A stretch of DNA of 64,000 nucleotides from Candidatus Ulvibacter alkanivorans (GCF_003333325.1 NZ_QOLC01000054.1:1-64000), one strand, 5' to 3'. Shown: positions 43,546 to 53,093, numbered from the stretch's first letter. The notes: generated from the sequence alone by a model not told the origin. Program-made: numbers and translations.

Positions 43546-46098
43546 TTATTTAACCGTAGCTCTGTTTCGATAAAGTGATTTATCTATACAGCCCTTCATT
43601 TTTTCTTTGTCGAGTGAAACGCCTAAGAATTTTTCAATTCTATCTAATTGAGATTCGGGATCATCAAGGACTTCTGTATAATCTACATACAAGATTTCTA
43701 CCCCAGGCTCTTTTTTATTCCAGACACCAACATTTGCTAACAGTTTTTGAAACTGATTGTAAAGTTTTACCGGAAATTCCTCTTCATTTTTGCCCAGCAT
43801 TTTTTGTTGCGACTGAATTACTTCGTTTAGATCGCGTTTCATAAAAATGATCTTGTAGCGATGTTTAGCATCTAAATATTTTAGTAACGGTGCTACGATC
43901 TTTACAGCTTTGTCTTGACCTTTTTTCAACCAAGAATTATCTTTATATAACGACATTACCGGCTCGTATTCATAATATCCTTTTGGATTCGAGATATCGG
44001 CCTCCCTTTTATCATCTTGTAAAATATCCACACCACCTTTATCTAACATCTGCATCATTAAAGATGTCCCTGATCGCGGTAAACCGGAAACCACCGTAAT
44101 TTGATTCTTGCGATATGTGTTGCTGGCTTTATCCTTCAGGTCTATTTCTAATTCAATCTTTTCTTTTACGTTTTCTAGCGAGTGTTCAGCTTGATGAAAT
44201 TCTTTCGGCTTTAAACGTGTTGCCATTTCGAATGCCAATTTTGCGTTTTCGAGATCCCCCAAAGCTTCTAGTGCCTGCCCTAATAAAAAGTGAGCTTTTG
44301 GAAAATACTTTACGAGTTCGATACTAGTCAAGGCATAATCGGCAGCTTCTTCATATTCGTTTAGTTGAATAAGGGTTTCGGCCATGGTAGCATGAAAGTT
44401 TGCTTTCTGTGGTTCTTTTTCAATTGCGAGGTCAATCAAATCCCGAGCCTCTTCAAAGTCACCTAAACGATATTTCAACCTACCTATTTGATACAAAACC
44501 TGTCCAGTTTCTTCTTTCTTTCGATACTTTTCTAATAGCGCAAGTGCTTCACGTGGCCTATCCATTTCCGACAAGATTTGAGATTCGGCAAGATCTAAAT
44601 TATATTTAACTTCAGTATTTGAAGCCCTAACTTTGTCTAAATACTGTTTAGCCAGTTTAAATTCCTTTTCTTGTAGCGCGATCGTTATTAAATCCATGTA
44701 AAATGGAGCCAGATCAAACGGATCTTCCTCTTTGTTAGGCGGTTCCTCTTCCAACAACTCTAACAATAACTTCTTCGCAGGAGAAAAATCTTTTTTACCC
44801 ATATACACTCGAGCTAAGTTATGTTTTAGGTCAACTCGGGTTTTTTTAATCGCTACTTCAAATTTTTCGTCTAATTTCTCAACATAACCTAAATCTATAA
44901 GCTGTTGCATAGTTTCTTCATCGGACAGTACATCAGATTTTTGATTGCTGTCTAATTCGGCAAAATCTCCCCTTTCATTTTCCCAACTTTCAATGTATTT
45001 AGGAGTTCCAGGATCTTCAAAAATATCCAGGATTACTTTACCATCCATGTCTTTTCCTATTGGTAGACCATAATGGTGCAAGATAGTAGGTGCCACATCT
45101 ATTAATCCCATTCCGAAGACCTTCTGATTTTTCTTGATGTTTGGACCTGATGCGACGAACATACCAAACTGCCGATGTTCTAATGATGGCGCAGCTTGAA
45201 CCTTGGGCATTTCAAGTATTCGTTTATTTCCCGATTCAAAGCCATGGTCCGACATGATAATTACAGTAGTATCGTCATCGATCAATTTCAATTTTCGCTC
45301 TAACATCATATCTTGAAATATATAGGCCCCGGTGACCGCATGCTTGAAGATGTCGAAATTATCTTGATTCACAGACGGTAATTTGGGCGGATGGTATTTC
45401 ATAAAACTATGGCAGAAATGATCTATAAGGTCGTAATATACCGCCATAAAATCCCAATCGGATGTACGTAGTAAACGAGTTGCAGCGTTGTGTAGTGAGG
45501 TATTTTCAGAAACAATTTTTGCAATTGCAGTGAGCCCTTTATGATTTTCTTGATCTACATCATGCGCTCGAGGAACGAACGGATATAAATGAGCTTCGGT
45601 AATTTCGAACGGAAACATTCGTAAATTCTTGAAGTCGTCCTTTTTTTCCCAAGGATGAATTGAAAATTCACTCATTGGGGTTTGTTTTTTCGGATCTCTA
45701 TGTGTCTTCTGAAAGCGGTCTGAGATCACCGTACCATTTATTGGTTCAGCAGGAAAGCTTGGCCACCAACCAACCAGATTACTTTTCATTCCTTGATTAT
45801 GAAAAATATTCCATAAGGCTCTTGTTTTTCGTGAGGTCGTGGTTACGGGCCTTACGTTCTTTGCATCGGGAGTTACTTCAATAAACCCAAGAATTCCATG
45901 TTTGTCGGGTGTTTTTCCAGTAGCAACGGTAGTCCAAAGCATTGGGGAGTACGGTGGATTCATCGTACTCATGTTTCCATACACTCCATTTTCAATTACT
46001 TTTTTTAAGGCTGGCATTTTGCCTTGAGCAATTAACGGCCAAATAATATCCCAATCTGCAGCATCCCATCCTATTAATAACAGTTTATTCTTTTTCAT
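43546..46098 (-). CDS. Alkaline-phosphatase-superfamily phosphodiesterase fused to TPR repeats and a sulfotransferase domain
   Basis: An 850-residue, three-part protein without a signal peptide. Residues 1-360 are a type I phosphodiesterase/phosphatase of the alkaline phosphatase superfamily: metal residue Asp12 (GWDAADWD), nucleophile region SPMLWTT at 51-57, YYDLIDH at 221-227 (Asp223, His227) and MSDHGF at 282-287. Residues about 420-640 are TPR units (LYQIGRLKYRLGDFEEA, AHFLLGQALEALGDLENA). Residues about 665-850 are a sulfotransferase-like domain with the P-loop GLPRSGTS at 672-679, which would bind PAPS, and YKIIFMKRDLNEVIQSQ. I know the separate domains well but not the function of this combination. 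It overlaps the tiny upstream ORF by 14 bp. Confidence 0.88.
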   Translation of the reverse strand: MKKNKLLLIGWDAADWDIIWPLIAQGKMPALKKVIENGVYGNMSTMNPPYSPMLWTTVATGKTPDKHGILGFIEVTPDAKNVRPVTTTSRKTRALWNIFHNQGMKSNLVGWWPSFPAEPINGTVISDRFQKTHRDPKKQTPMSEFSIHPWEKKDDFKNLRMFPFEITEAHLYPFVPRAHDVDQENHKGLTAIAKIVSENTSLHNAATRLLRTSDWDFMAVYYDLIDHFCHSFMKYHPPKLPSVNQDNFDIFKHAVTGAYIFQDMMLERKLKLIDDDTTVIIMSDHGFESGNKRILEMPKVQAAPSLEHRQFGMFVASGPNIKKNQKVFGMGLIDVAPTILHHYGLPIGKDMDGKVILDIFEDPGTPKYIESWENERGDFAELDSNQKSDVLSDEETMQQLIDLGYVEKLDEKFEVAIKKTRVDLKHNLARVYMGKKDFSPAKKLLLELLEEEPPNKEEDPFDLAPFYMDLITIALQEKEFKLAKQYLDKVRASNTEVKYNLDLAESQILSEMDRPREALALLEKYRKKEETGQVLYQIGRLKYRLGDFEEARDLIDLAIEKEPQKANFHATMAETLIQLNEYEEAADYALTSIELVKYFPKAHFLLGQALEALGDLENAKLAFEMATRLKPKEFHQAEHSLENVKEKIELEIDLKDKASNTYRKNQITVVSGLPRSGTSLMMQMLDKGGVDILQDDKREADISNPKGYYEYEPVMSLYKDNSWLKKGQDKAVKIVAPLLKYLDAKHRYKIIFMKRDLNEVIQSQQKMLGKNEEEFPVKLYNQFQKLLANVGVWNKKEPGVEILYVDYTEVLDDPESQLDRIEKFLGVSLDKEKMKGCIDKSLYRNRATVK

Positions 46099-46240
46099 CT
46101 ACTGAATTTATATTGTTCTTCTTTTTTACTGCTCTCCATGCCTCGAACCCAATGTCTCCTAAGGCCAATACGCCTAGAGACCCTAAAACTGGCACTTTAT
46201 CGGGATCAAAACGCTCTCTTTCAATTTTATTCTCACTCAT
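46085..46240 (-). CDS. Tiny protein translationally coupled to the phosphodiesterase fusion
   Basis: A 51-residue ORF with ATG at 46240 and a stop inside the start of the next gene (14-bp overlap). The N-terminus is charged (MSENKIERERFDPDKVP), then comes one short hydrophobic helix (VLGSLGVLALGDIGFEAW) and a Lys-rich tail. It could sit at the membrane and anchor or recruit the soluble-looking fusion protein. Overlap, reading direction and a protein-like composition support it as real; I recognise no family. Confidence 0.6.
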   Translation of the reverse strand: MSENKIERERFDPDKVPVLGSLGVLALGDIGFEAWRAVKKKNNINSVDEKE

Positions 46241-46337
46241 AATTAACTTTTTTTCCTTAATTATTAGAATAGTTTTTTATATTTACAGCTAATAACACGG
46301 TAAAACTGCGAAAGTTTTGCATTAAATCCTATTCATT

Positions 46338-47153
46338 ATGAAAAAAATTACTTCTAAAAAATTATCTAAAAGACTAGTACAGTATGGCGCACTTTCTGCT
46401 GCAGCACTAGGCGTTGCCGATGCAAGCGGTCAAGTCGTTTATACAGATGTTGATCCAGACCAGGTACTGAATGTAGGTGATGAATTTATTGTTGACTTTA
46501 CAGCAATGGGTACAGAATTTACTATTAGTAACCCTGATGGTCTTGCTGGTGGAAATGCAGCTATCGTATTTCCAAGTTCAGGAGGAGCCTTTGTTGGATT
46601 TGCATCAGGTGGATTCCAATACCCTTCACTTTTAGCAGCCGGTGATGTGATCGATGCAGGTGCTGGATATACTTCAGTTGGAGAACGTGGTGACTTGAAC
46701 TACTACGGATGTGCATACTCTAATAGCCAGTGGTGTAATACTGTTGTAGACGGTTACCTAGGAGTTACTTTCCAGTTTAACGGAAACACTCACTACGGTT
46801 GGGTTCGTATGGACACAGATGTTAACGGATCGAACTTAATTACTGTTAAAGATTTTGCATTTGACGCTACTCCAGATACTGCTATCGCTGCCGGTGATGG
46901 ACAATTAGGTGTAGACGATCAAGTATTTGAAGGATTCGAATACTTTGTGGACAACGCTAACAGATTGAACCTATCTGCTCCCGTAGCAATGGAAAAAATC
47001 GTTATGCATAATGTATTAGGACAACAAGTAATTTCTCAGAAATTATCTAATACAAATGAAAGTCTTGACCTTTCTAGCTTAAAGTCGGGCGTGTATATCG
47101 CTACTGTTGCTATTGAAGGGACTGCAAAGTCATTCAAAATCGTAAAGAAATAA
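46338..47153 (+). CDS. Secreted protein with T9SS sorting domain
   Basis: A 271-residue exported protein. The N-terminus KKLSKRLVQYGALSAAALG with VADASGQ is an unusually long, basic signal peptide. The mature domain (about 35-185) contains VVYTDVDPDQVLNVG, a short disulfide-capable loop YYGCAYSNSQWCN and HYGWVRMD, seen in other secreted proteins of this type. The C-terminus (about 205-271) is a T9SS type A sorting domain (KIVMHNVLGQQV, LKSGVYIATVAI, KSFKIVKK). The gene prefers AAC, TAC, GAC and TTC codons more than its neighbours, which suggests high expression. It is divergent from the tiny ORF and ends in a very strong terminator. Function unknown. Confidence 0.82.
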   Translation: MKKITSKKLSKRLVQYGALSAAALGVADASGQVVYTDVDPDQVLNVGDEFIVDFTAMGTEFTISNPDGLAGGNAAIVFPSSGGAFVGFASGGFQYPSLLAAGDVIDAGAGYTSVGERGDLNYYGCAYSNSQWCNTVVDGYLGVTFQFNGNTHYGWVRMDTDVNGSNLITVKDFAFDATPDTAIAAGDGQLGVDDQVFEGFEYFVDNANRLNLSAPVAMEKIVMHNVLGQQVISQKLSNTNESLDLSSLKSGVYIATVAIEGTAKSFKIVKK

Positions 47154-47174
47154 AAATAGCTTATTTCTAAAAGC

Positions 47175-47205
47175 AAAAAGCGACTCTATCGAGTCGCTTT
47201 TTTTT
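47175..47205 (+). terminator. Strong intrinsic terminator after secreted protein gene
   Basis: A perfect 12-bp stem (AAAAAGCGACTC 47175-47186 with GAGTCGCTTTTT 47191-47202), a 4-nt loop and a T run. It lies between the convergent genes for the secreted protein and rlmN, and may serve both. Confidence 0.95.
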
Positions 47206-48244
47206 ATTGCTTATTTGCGAGCTGCCCACAGGCAGCATCAATATCCTTGCCTCGACTTCTTCGTACCGTGACCGGGATCCTATTCGCTTCTAAGCGGCTT
47301 ATATAATTATCGACCGCATCATCTTCGGCTTGTTGAAAATCTCCATCATCGATAGGATTGTATTCAATTAAATTGACCTTACAAGGCACATATTTGCAGA
47401 ATTGCACCAAGGCTTCAATATCTTCTTTTCTATCGTTAATGCCCTTCCAAACCACGTATTCATAGGTGATCTTGCTTTTGGTTTTGGCATACCAATATTC
47501 TAATGACTCTCGTAGCGCAGGCAATGTAAAATTCTTAGCGAATGGCATTATGGTTTCACGTGTCTCTTGAATCGCAGAATGTAATGAAACAGCCAACTTA
47601 AACTTAACTTCATCGTCAGCCATTTTTTTTATCATTTTGGGAACGCCCGAGGTCGATACAGTGATTCGTTTGGGCGACATCCCCAACCCTTCTTCATTAG
47701 TAATCTTATCGATAGATGCTAACACATTCTTGTAATTCATTAACGGTTCTCCCATACCCATAAAAACGATATTTGATAATGGGCGGTCATGATAGAGCCT
47801 GCTTTCTTTATCGATAGCAACTACTTGATCGTAGATCTCATCAGGGTTTAAGTTTCGCATTCGTTTTAGCCGGGCAGTTGCACAAAATTTGCAATCTAAA
47901 CTACATCCTACTTGAGAAGACACGCAGGCTGTGGTTCGGCTCTTAGTTGGGATCAACACCGATTCTACAATGAGACCGTCATGTAACTTGACCGCATTTT
48001 TGATCGTACCATCATTGCTTTTTTGCAAACTATCAACTTGAATGTGGTTTATCACAAAATGTGATTCTAATTGTGCACGAGTTTCCTTTGAAAGGTTGGT
48101 CATTCCTTCAAAATCATGTATCCCTTTTTTCCAGAGCCATTCGTACACTTGATCGCCACGAAAGGCCTTATCACCTATATTAACAAAGAACTCTCGCAGT
48201 TCTTCTTTCGAAAGGGCTCGTATGTCTTTTTTCTGTGTTTGCAT
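47204..48244 (-). CDS. rlmN: 23S rRNA (adenine(2503)-C(2))-methyltransferase RlmN
   Basis: A 346-residue radical-SAM methyltransferase that also modifies A37 of some tRNAs. The Fe-S ligands CxxxCxxC are Cys114, Cys118 and Cys121 (GCSLDCKFC). GEPLMNY and KINLI/KVNLIEYNP follow. The catalytic cysteines are Cys107 (TACVSS) and the one in DAACGQLA near the C-terminus. Normal length, ATG start. It stands alone. Confidence 0.97.
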   Translation of the reverse strand: MQTQKKDIRALSKEELREFFVNIGDKAFRGDQVYEWLWKKGIHDFEGMTNLSKETRAQLESHFVINHIQVDSLQKSNDGTIKNAVKLHDGLIVESVLIPTKSRTTACVSSQVGCSLDCKFCATARLKRMRNLNPDEIYDQVVAIDKESRLYHDRPLSNIVFMGMGEPLMNYKNVLASIDKITNEEGLGMSPKRITVSTSGVPKMIKKMADDEVKFKLAVSLHSAIQETRETIMPFAKNFTLPALRESLEYWYAKTKSKITYEYVVWKGINDRKEDIEALVQFCKYVPCKVNLIEYNPIDDGDFQQAEDDAVDNYISRLEANRIPVTVRRSRGKDIDAACGQLANKQ

Positions 48245-48360
48245 CAGACTGCAAAAATAGGTAAAAGGATTTGGTATACAGCAGAATGGTAAGCAGAATG
48301 CTTCCGAAGCAATTCAAAGTATCGGGAATATAGTGTAAGGAATAGAATTGGGCGCTACGA

Positions 48361-50028
48361 TTACCTATTCACCAATATCTTCTTAGTAATGTGCTCATCA
48401 CTGTCCTCATCAGTTAGCTGAAGAAAATACACTCCTTTAACAAAAGTTTCCAGCGAGATACTATTATACGTGTTCGACAAAGAGCCGGCTTTTAATTCTT
48501 GCCCCATCACATTAAAGAATCGATAGCTAAGATTCGGATAGCGATTATTTGTTATAAAGATCTCTGTGGTCGCCGGATTCGGGTAAATCTCTAAATTTCC
48601 AATATAATTTATATCGGGCGTACTTAATATATTCTGAAGTGCTTCTGTCACTGCCATACCAGAATTGTTAGGATCAAGCCAATCTTTTAGACGTGATTCC
48701 GGCGTTGTCCCACTATCCCAAGACACAGCAAATCTACCATAAATATCATACTCGTCGTTATCATCTAAACCGTCACAGAATGCTTGTCCGGCGTATAACT
48801 GCCCTATGATGCGTCCGTTTTGATCGAACAATGGGGATCCGGAGGACCCGCTTTCGGTGGTTCCTAGGTCCCAACCATCACCATTTCCTGCCGAAACGCC
48901 TCCAATAAGCCAAACTTCGGTGCCTCCGGCGTTCTCCTTAACGGCAGGATCATCATCTCGACAGATCTTCATGATATCGCCATTTGGATGATGGATACCC
49001 ACTTGATATTCTGGATCGGTATCGGTCCTATCCCAACCGGCAAAGGTTATATCCCACGAATCGGGTATTGGATTTACCAGTTCTACTAGTGCAAAATCGC
49101 TTAGTTCGTTGTTTGCTCTTAGCACGGTCCCGCTCATGGTAAAATTGGTTTGCAGATCATCGCTCTCCTCTTCTGTGGCGCATACGGGATTCGGGCTCAT
49201 CCAGTTGAAACGAACCGACCACAAGGCAGGGTCACTATTGTCTAAACAGTGATTACCACTTAACAAATAAGGCGTTTTGTCTCCAACCGAATTATTTAAT
49301 AATGATGCAGAGCATAAATATCCATTACCTAAATTCAACAGAGCAACCGATTTTTTCAAAATATCTTTCTTTGTGTCGAAATCTTCACCAACGGAACAGT
49401 TTACATCGTAATTGCAGGAACCGGAATCGTTCAATCCACGCATCATGCCCTCGGCATATCGTTCTACTGCACCCATTCGGTAGCCATGAATAACACTCTC
49501 TATCGACAATCTCACTTCATCGCTTACATAGGCAGGCTCATAATATTCAACGATAATCACTTCACCGGTAATAAACCATGACCCCAGCACATTACTTGAT
49601 CTGTTCTGATCGTTGGTAAAAGCGCGAGACACATCGGTTTGCGTTTCGTTAAAAAGATGCATTCGTCCCCCTTTAGGGATAAAAAAGTTATCGAAATTAA
49701 GACTTAGATTTACGGCATTAGGCGAATAGATCGCTACCTGCAATAATCTATCTCCATTTGGCAAGATCGTCCAAATTGCATTTTCTAACAGATCTATTTG
49801 TAATTCGCGTTTTACTCCGTAGCGCCAAGGAAGGCTTTTATCGCGGTCGTTGATTTGATCTTCTGCTTGTAAGGCTTCAATGTTTATTGGAGGAAGCTCG
49901 ATAGGTGGTGTTCGCATTTCTACAGAATGCGTCCAGCTAAAAGGCAATAGCATATCTTCATTTTCTTGAGCTTCAGAAATTGAGACAAAAAACAAAAGTA
50001 AGAATAGTAAACGTAGTGTTCTTTTCAT
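48361..50028 (-). CDS. Secreted trypsin-like serine protease with T9SS sorting domain
   Basis: About 555 residues from ATG 50028, which gives the signal peptide MKRTLRLLFLLLFFVS; an ATG at 50049 would add seven residues. A ~200-residue N-terminal prosegment is followed by a chymotrypsin-fold (S1, lysyl-endopeptidase-like) domain with catalytic His260 (SGNHCLDN), Asp311 (SDFALVEL) and Ser396 (ESGSSGSPLF). Several cysteines could form the disulfides of that family. The C-terminus, about 480-555, is a T9SS sorting domain (IYPNPATTEIF, VKGVYFLQL, TKKILVNR). Predicted as a secreted or surface protease for external protein digestion. Confidence 0.93.
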   Translation of the reverse strand: MKRTLRLLFLLLFFVSISEAQENEDMLLPFSWTHSVEMRTPPIELPPINIEALQAEDQINDRDKSLPWRYGVKRELQIDLLENAIWTILPNGDRLLQVAIYSPNAVNLSLNFDNFFIPKGGRMHLFNETQTDVSRAFTNDQNRSSNVLGSWFITGEVIIVEYYEPAYVSDEVRLSIESVIHGYRMGAVERYAEGMMRGLNDSGSCNYDVNCSVGEDFDTKKDILKKSVALLNLGNGYLCSASLLNNSVGDKTPYLLSGNHCLDNSDPALWSVRFNWMSPNPVCATEEESDDLQTNFTMSGTVLRANNELSDFALVELVNPIPDSWDITFAGWDRTDTDPEYQVGIHHPNGDIMKICRDDDPAVKENAGGTEVWLIGGVSAGNGDGWDLGTTESGSSGSPLFDQNGRIIGQLYAGQAFCDGLDDNDEYDIYGRFAVSWDSGTTPESRLKDWLDPNNSGMAVTEALQNILSTPDINYIGNLEIYPNPATTEIFITNNRYPNLSYRFFNVMGQELKAGSLSNTYNSISLETFVKGVYFLQLTDEDSDEHITKKILVNR

Positions 50029-50106
50029 TCGCCTTATACAATTGTACACCTAATGACTTACTAAAATACATTATTATTCTCACAATTGAAAACCAAAAGG
50101 TTACAA

Positions 50107-50136
50107 AAAAAAATCCTGATCGGAGATCAGGATTTT
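50107..50136 (-). terminator. Intrinsic terminator after queA
   Basis: A perfect 11-bp stem (AAATCCTGATC 50111-50121 with GATCAGGATTT 50125-50135), a 3-nt loop, and a long T run on the minus strand. It lies 24 bp after the queA stop. Confidence 0.93.
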
Positions 50137-50159
50137 AATGTATATCGAATGTTGACAAA

Positions 50160-51209
50160 TTAAATGATCAACATGGCATCGCCATAGGTATAAAAACGAT
50201 ACTTTTCTTTAACTGCTTCGGCGTAGGCCTCTTTTATAAACTCATGTCCTGCAAAAGCCGACACCATCATTAACAGCGTAGATTTTGGTGTATGAAAATT
50301 TGTAACCATTGCATTTGCGATACTAAAATCGTAGGGTGGAAAAATAAATTTATTCGTCCATCCGGAATAGGCGTTCAACGTGCTGTTCGATGAAACAGAA
50401 CTTTCGAGCGCTCGCATGGCGGTAGTTCCAACGGCACAAATTCTGCGCTTGTCTTTTAATCCCTTATTAATTGTACGAGCTGCTTGTTCGTTGATGATCA
50501 TTTCTTCAGAATCCATCTTGTGTTTGGACAGATCCTCTACCTCTACCGGACTAAAGGTCCCAAGTCCTACGTGCAAGGTAACCTCGGCAAAATTAATTCC
50601 TTTGATCTCTAACCGCTTTAGCAAATGCTTAGAGAAGTGCAGTCCTGCAGTTGGAGCCGCTACGGCACCTTCTTGTTTCGCAAAGATAGTTTGGTAGCGC
50701 TCGGCATCTTCAGGTTCTACATCACGCTTAATATATTTAGGAAGAGGTGTTTCACCCAATTCGGTTAATTTTGCTCTAAATTCTTCGTAAGATCCGTCGA
50801 AAAGGAATCGTAACGTTCTACCTCTAGAGGTCGTATTATCGATCACTTCGGCTACTAGAGATTCATCTTCTCCAAAATACAGTTTGTTTCCAATTCTAAT
50901 TTTTCTAGCAGGATCTACGAGTACGTCCCAAAGTCTTGTTTCCGGATTTAGCTCACGCAATAAGAATACTTCAATTCGCGCACCTGTCTTCTCTTTGTTT
51001 CCAAACAAACGAGCCGGAAAAACCTTAGTGTTATTTAACACCAGCACATCGTCTTCATCGAAATAATCGATCAAATCTTTAAACATTTTATGCTCAAAGG
51101 TCTTCTCTTTTCGATTTAAGACCATTAATCGAGCCTCATCTCTGTTTACAGCCGGATAGTCTGCTAGTAATTCTTCTGGTAAGTCAAAATTGAAATTTGA
51201 AAGTTTCAT
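50160..51209 (-). CDS. queA: S-adenosylmethionine:tRNA ribosyltransferase-isomerase QueA
   Basis: About 349 residues from ATG 51209 ([19 protein letters not shown]); a second ATG two codons upstream is possible. It makes epoxyqueuosine in tRNA from the preQ1-modified base. Motifs: the N-terminal [22 protein letters not shown], the SAM-ribosyl region [19 protein letters not shown], and [19 protein letters not shown] at the C-terminal end. It lies between aroA and a terminator. Confidence 0.97.
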   Translation of the reverse strand: MKLSNFNFDLPEELLADYPAVNRDEARLMVLNRKEKTFEHKMFKDLIDYFDEDDVLVLNNTKVFPARLFGNKEKTGARIEVFLLRELNPETRLWDVLVDPARKIRIGNKLYFGEDESLVAEVIDNTTSRGRTLRFLFDGSYEEFRAKLTELGETPLPKYIKRDVEPEDAERYQTIFAKQEGAVAAPTAGLHFSKHLLKRLEIKGINFAEVTLHVGLGTFSPVEVEDLSKHKMDSEEMIINEQAARTINKGLKDKRRICAVGTTAMRALESSVSSNSTLNAYSGWTNKFIFPPYDFSIANAMVTNFHTPKSTLLMMVSAFAGHEFIKEAYAEAVKEKYRFYTYGDAMLII

Positions 51210-51291
51210 TCCCATAGTACGCGCGTATTTACTTTAAAAAGTGGCAAATATACAACCTCAACATAGCGGTTGTCAAGTAAATGCCTATTTA

Positions 51292-52524
51292 TTATTTTAA
51301 TTGTACCGAAATCCCTACCCTTTCAAGGTCTTTCCAGAAATCGGGATAGGATTTTGTCACCACTTTCGCATCTTGAATCGTAATTGGAACCTTACTCGCT
51401 AAGGGTGCAAAAGCCATGGCCATTCGATGATCGTTATAGGTGGCGATCTGTATGTCTTTATTAATTGCTTCGGAAGCTTCCATCGTAAGTGAATTATCGG
51501 TAATCGTTACTTTGGCTCCTAATTTCTCTAACTCGACCTTTAATGCCAGAAGTCGATCGGTTTCTTTAATCTTCAAGGTATGTAGCCCCGTTAATTTACA
51601 CCCAAGCTGCTTTGCAAAACAGCTTACCGCTATCGTTTGTGCTATATCCGGCGTATCCGACAAATTAAGTTCAAGAGTGCTACCATGCGGAATCGATTGA
51701 TGCGTAAGTGTAATGCTGTCTTCGGAAGGGTTAAAGGTGGTCTTTACGCCCAACTGCCGGTAGATAGTCGCTAATGCCATATCACCTTGCAGACTATTTT
51801 TTCGATAACTCTGAAGGGTTACGGTTAATTGTTCATCTAATGCGACCAAACTGTAGAAATAAGAAGCCGAGCTCCAATCCGACTCTACCACATGTTTTTT
51901 AGCGATAGCAGCTTTTAGGGGTCGCACAGTAATGGTGTTCTCTAAGAATGTATACTGCGCACCAATTTCTTCTAAAAGCGAAAGGGTCATTTTTAAATAA
52001 GGTGCAGAAGTGATGGTCCCGTCTAATACAATGGTTAGTCCATTGGGCAAAGAAGGTGCTATTAGGAGTAATGCCGAAATATACTGACTACTAACCGTGG
52101 CAGATAGTCGCACCTTGTCCTTTAGCAATGTCGTACCTTTAATTTGTAAGGGCGGGTACCCATCTTTGTTCGTGTATTCTATAACGGCACCTAGATCACG
52201 CAATGCATCGACCAAAATTTTAATGGGGCGTTGTTGCATACGTTCACTGCCTGTTAATAGAACGTGCCTTTCCGGCATGGCTGCAAAATAGGCTGTTAAA
52301 AAGCGCATTGCAGTACCTGCATGATGAATATCTATTGTGGATGCCTTAGATCGCAGTGCTTTTTTCAAATATTGCGTATCGTCACTGCCAGACAAGTTGT
52401 CGATGGAGATGGTAGGGTAATATGCTTGCAAAATAAGCAGTCGGTTAGACTCACTCTTTGAACCGGATATTTTCAGTGGTACCGATCGTGTTCCTTTTGG
52501 GACATATGAAAGTGACGCTATCAT
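51292..52524 (-). CDS. aroA: 3-phosphoshikimate 1-carboxyvinyltransferase (EPSP synthase)
   Basis: A 410-residue enzyme of the shikimate pathway. Motifs: KISGSKSESNRLL at the N-terminus (substrate Lys and Ser), HAGTAMRFLTAYFA, SSQYISALLL, ESDWSSASYF, DTPDIAQTIA, LKIKETDRLLALKVELEKLGA in two parts, and YNDHRMAMAFAPLA. The last two include the catalytic Glu and the phosphoenolpyruvate-binding Arg/His. Slightly shorter than E. coli AroA (427). It overlaps the small membrane protein gene by 4 bp; the other shikimate gene in this window is at 58.5 kb. Confidence 0.96.
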   Translation of the reverse strand: MIASLSYVPKGTRSVPLKISGSKSESNRLLILQAYYPTISIDNLSGSDDTQYLKKALRSKASTIDIHHAGTAMRFLTAYFAAMPERHVLLTGSERMQQRPIKILVDALRDLGAVIEYTNKDGYPPLQIKGTTLLKDKVRLSATVSSQYISALLLIAPSLPNGLTIVLDGTITSAPYLKMTLSLLEEIGAQYTFLENTITVRPLKAAIAKKHVVESDWSSASYFYSLVALDEQLTVTLQSYRKNSLQGDMALATIYRQLGVKTTFNPSEDSITLTHQSIPHGSTLELNLSDTPDIAQTIAVSCFAKQLGCKLTGLHTLKIKETDRLLALKVELEKLGAKVTITDNSLTMEASEAINKDIQIATYNDHRMAMAFAPLASKVPITIQDAKVVTKSYPDFWKDLERVGISVQLK

Positions 52525-52763
52525 TTGCCCTTGTAGTCTTCACTTTTAAGTTTTCCCCAAAACTTTCCGTAGCTAACCATAAAACCACAAAAAAATGCTG
52601 CGCCGATTAACATTAGAACGGTGGACGCAGAATAGTGATAGATAAAGTCTGCCGAAAAATTGGCACCTACCCATTGCACAAGCAATAAGATGATAACATA
52701 GCCTACAGACAAAACTAGTACCGAGCGCCAAAACCCTTTATGATTTACAACACGTTTAAACAT
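52521..52763 (-). CDS. Small conserved membrane protein
   Basis: An 80-residue protein with two membrane helices (about 12-31, VLVLSVGYVIILLLVQWVG, and 45-63, STVLMLIGAAFFCGFMV), then a short basic tail GKFWGKLKSEDYKGK. I do not recognise a family with a known role; it is probably a lineage-specific protein of Flavobacteriaceae. It overlaps aroA by 4 bp and the MazG-like gene by 1 bp, so the three genes are one unit. Confidence 0.78.
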   Translation of the reverse strand: MFKRVVNHKGFWRSVLVLSVGYVIILLLVQWVGANFSADFIYHYSASTVLMLIGAAFFCGFMVSYGKFWGKLKSEDYKGK

Positions 52764-53089
52764 TATTTAAGTTTTTGGTTGCTGTGATGCCGGTCGTGAT
52801 CTCGTTTGGTCTTTGTCGCTAGTTTGTCATTAAAAGCTTTTTGCAGGTCGACATTGGTTTGATTGGCCAGGCAGAGAACGACAAAGACCACATCGGCTAG
52901 TTCTTCGCCAAGGTCTTTGTGCTTATCACTTTCTTTCTCACTTTGTTCACCATAACGGCGAGCAATTATACGTGCGACCTCACCAACTTCCTCTGTTAGC
53001 TGCGCCATATTGGTTAGCTCATTAAAATAACGCACTCCGTGTTCCTTGATCCAGTTATCTACTGCTAATTGTGCGTCTTTTAAATCCAT
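52763..53089 (-). CDS. MazG-like nucleotide pyrophosphohydrolase
   Basis: A 108-residue all-alpha protein of the MazG-like superfamily, which hydrolyses nucleoside triphosphates to monophosphate and pyrophosphate. The metal-binding acidic motifs are EEVGEVARI (about 32-40) and ELADVVFVVLC (about 63-73), the EExxE ... ExxD pattern of the family. The C-terminus is basic. It is likely a house-cleaning enzyme; substrate unknown. It lies 4 bp after the DUF3857 gene and overlaps the next gene by 1 bp. Confidence 0.88.
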   Translation of the reverse strand: MDLKDAQLAVDNWIKEHGVRYFNELTNMAQLTEEVGEVARIIARRYGEQSEKESDKHKDLGEELADVVFVVLCLANQTNVDLQKAFNDKLATKTKRDHDRHHSNQKLK

Positions 53090-53093
53090 CGTG

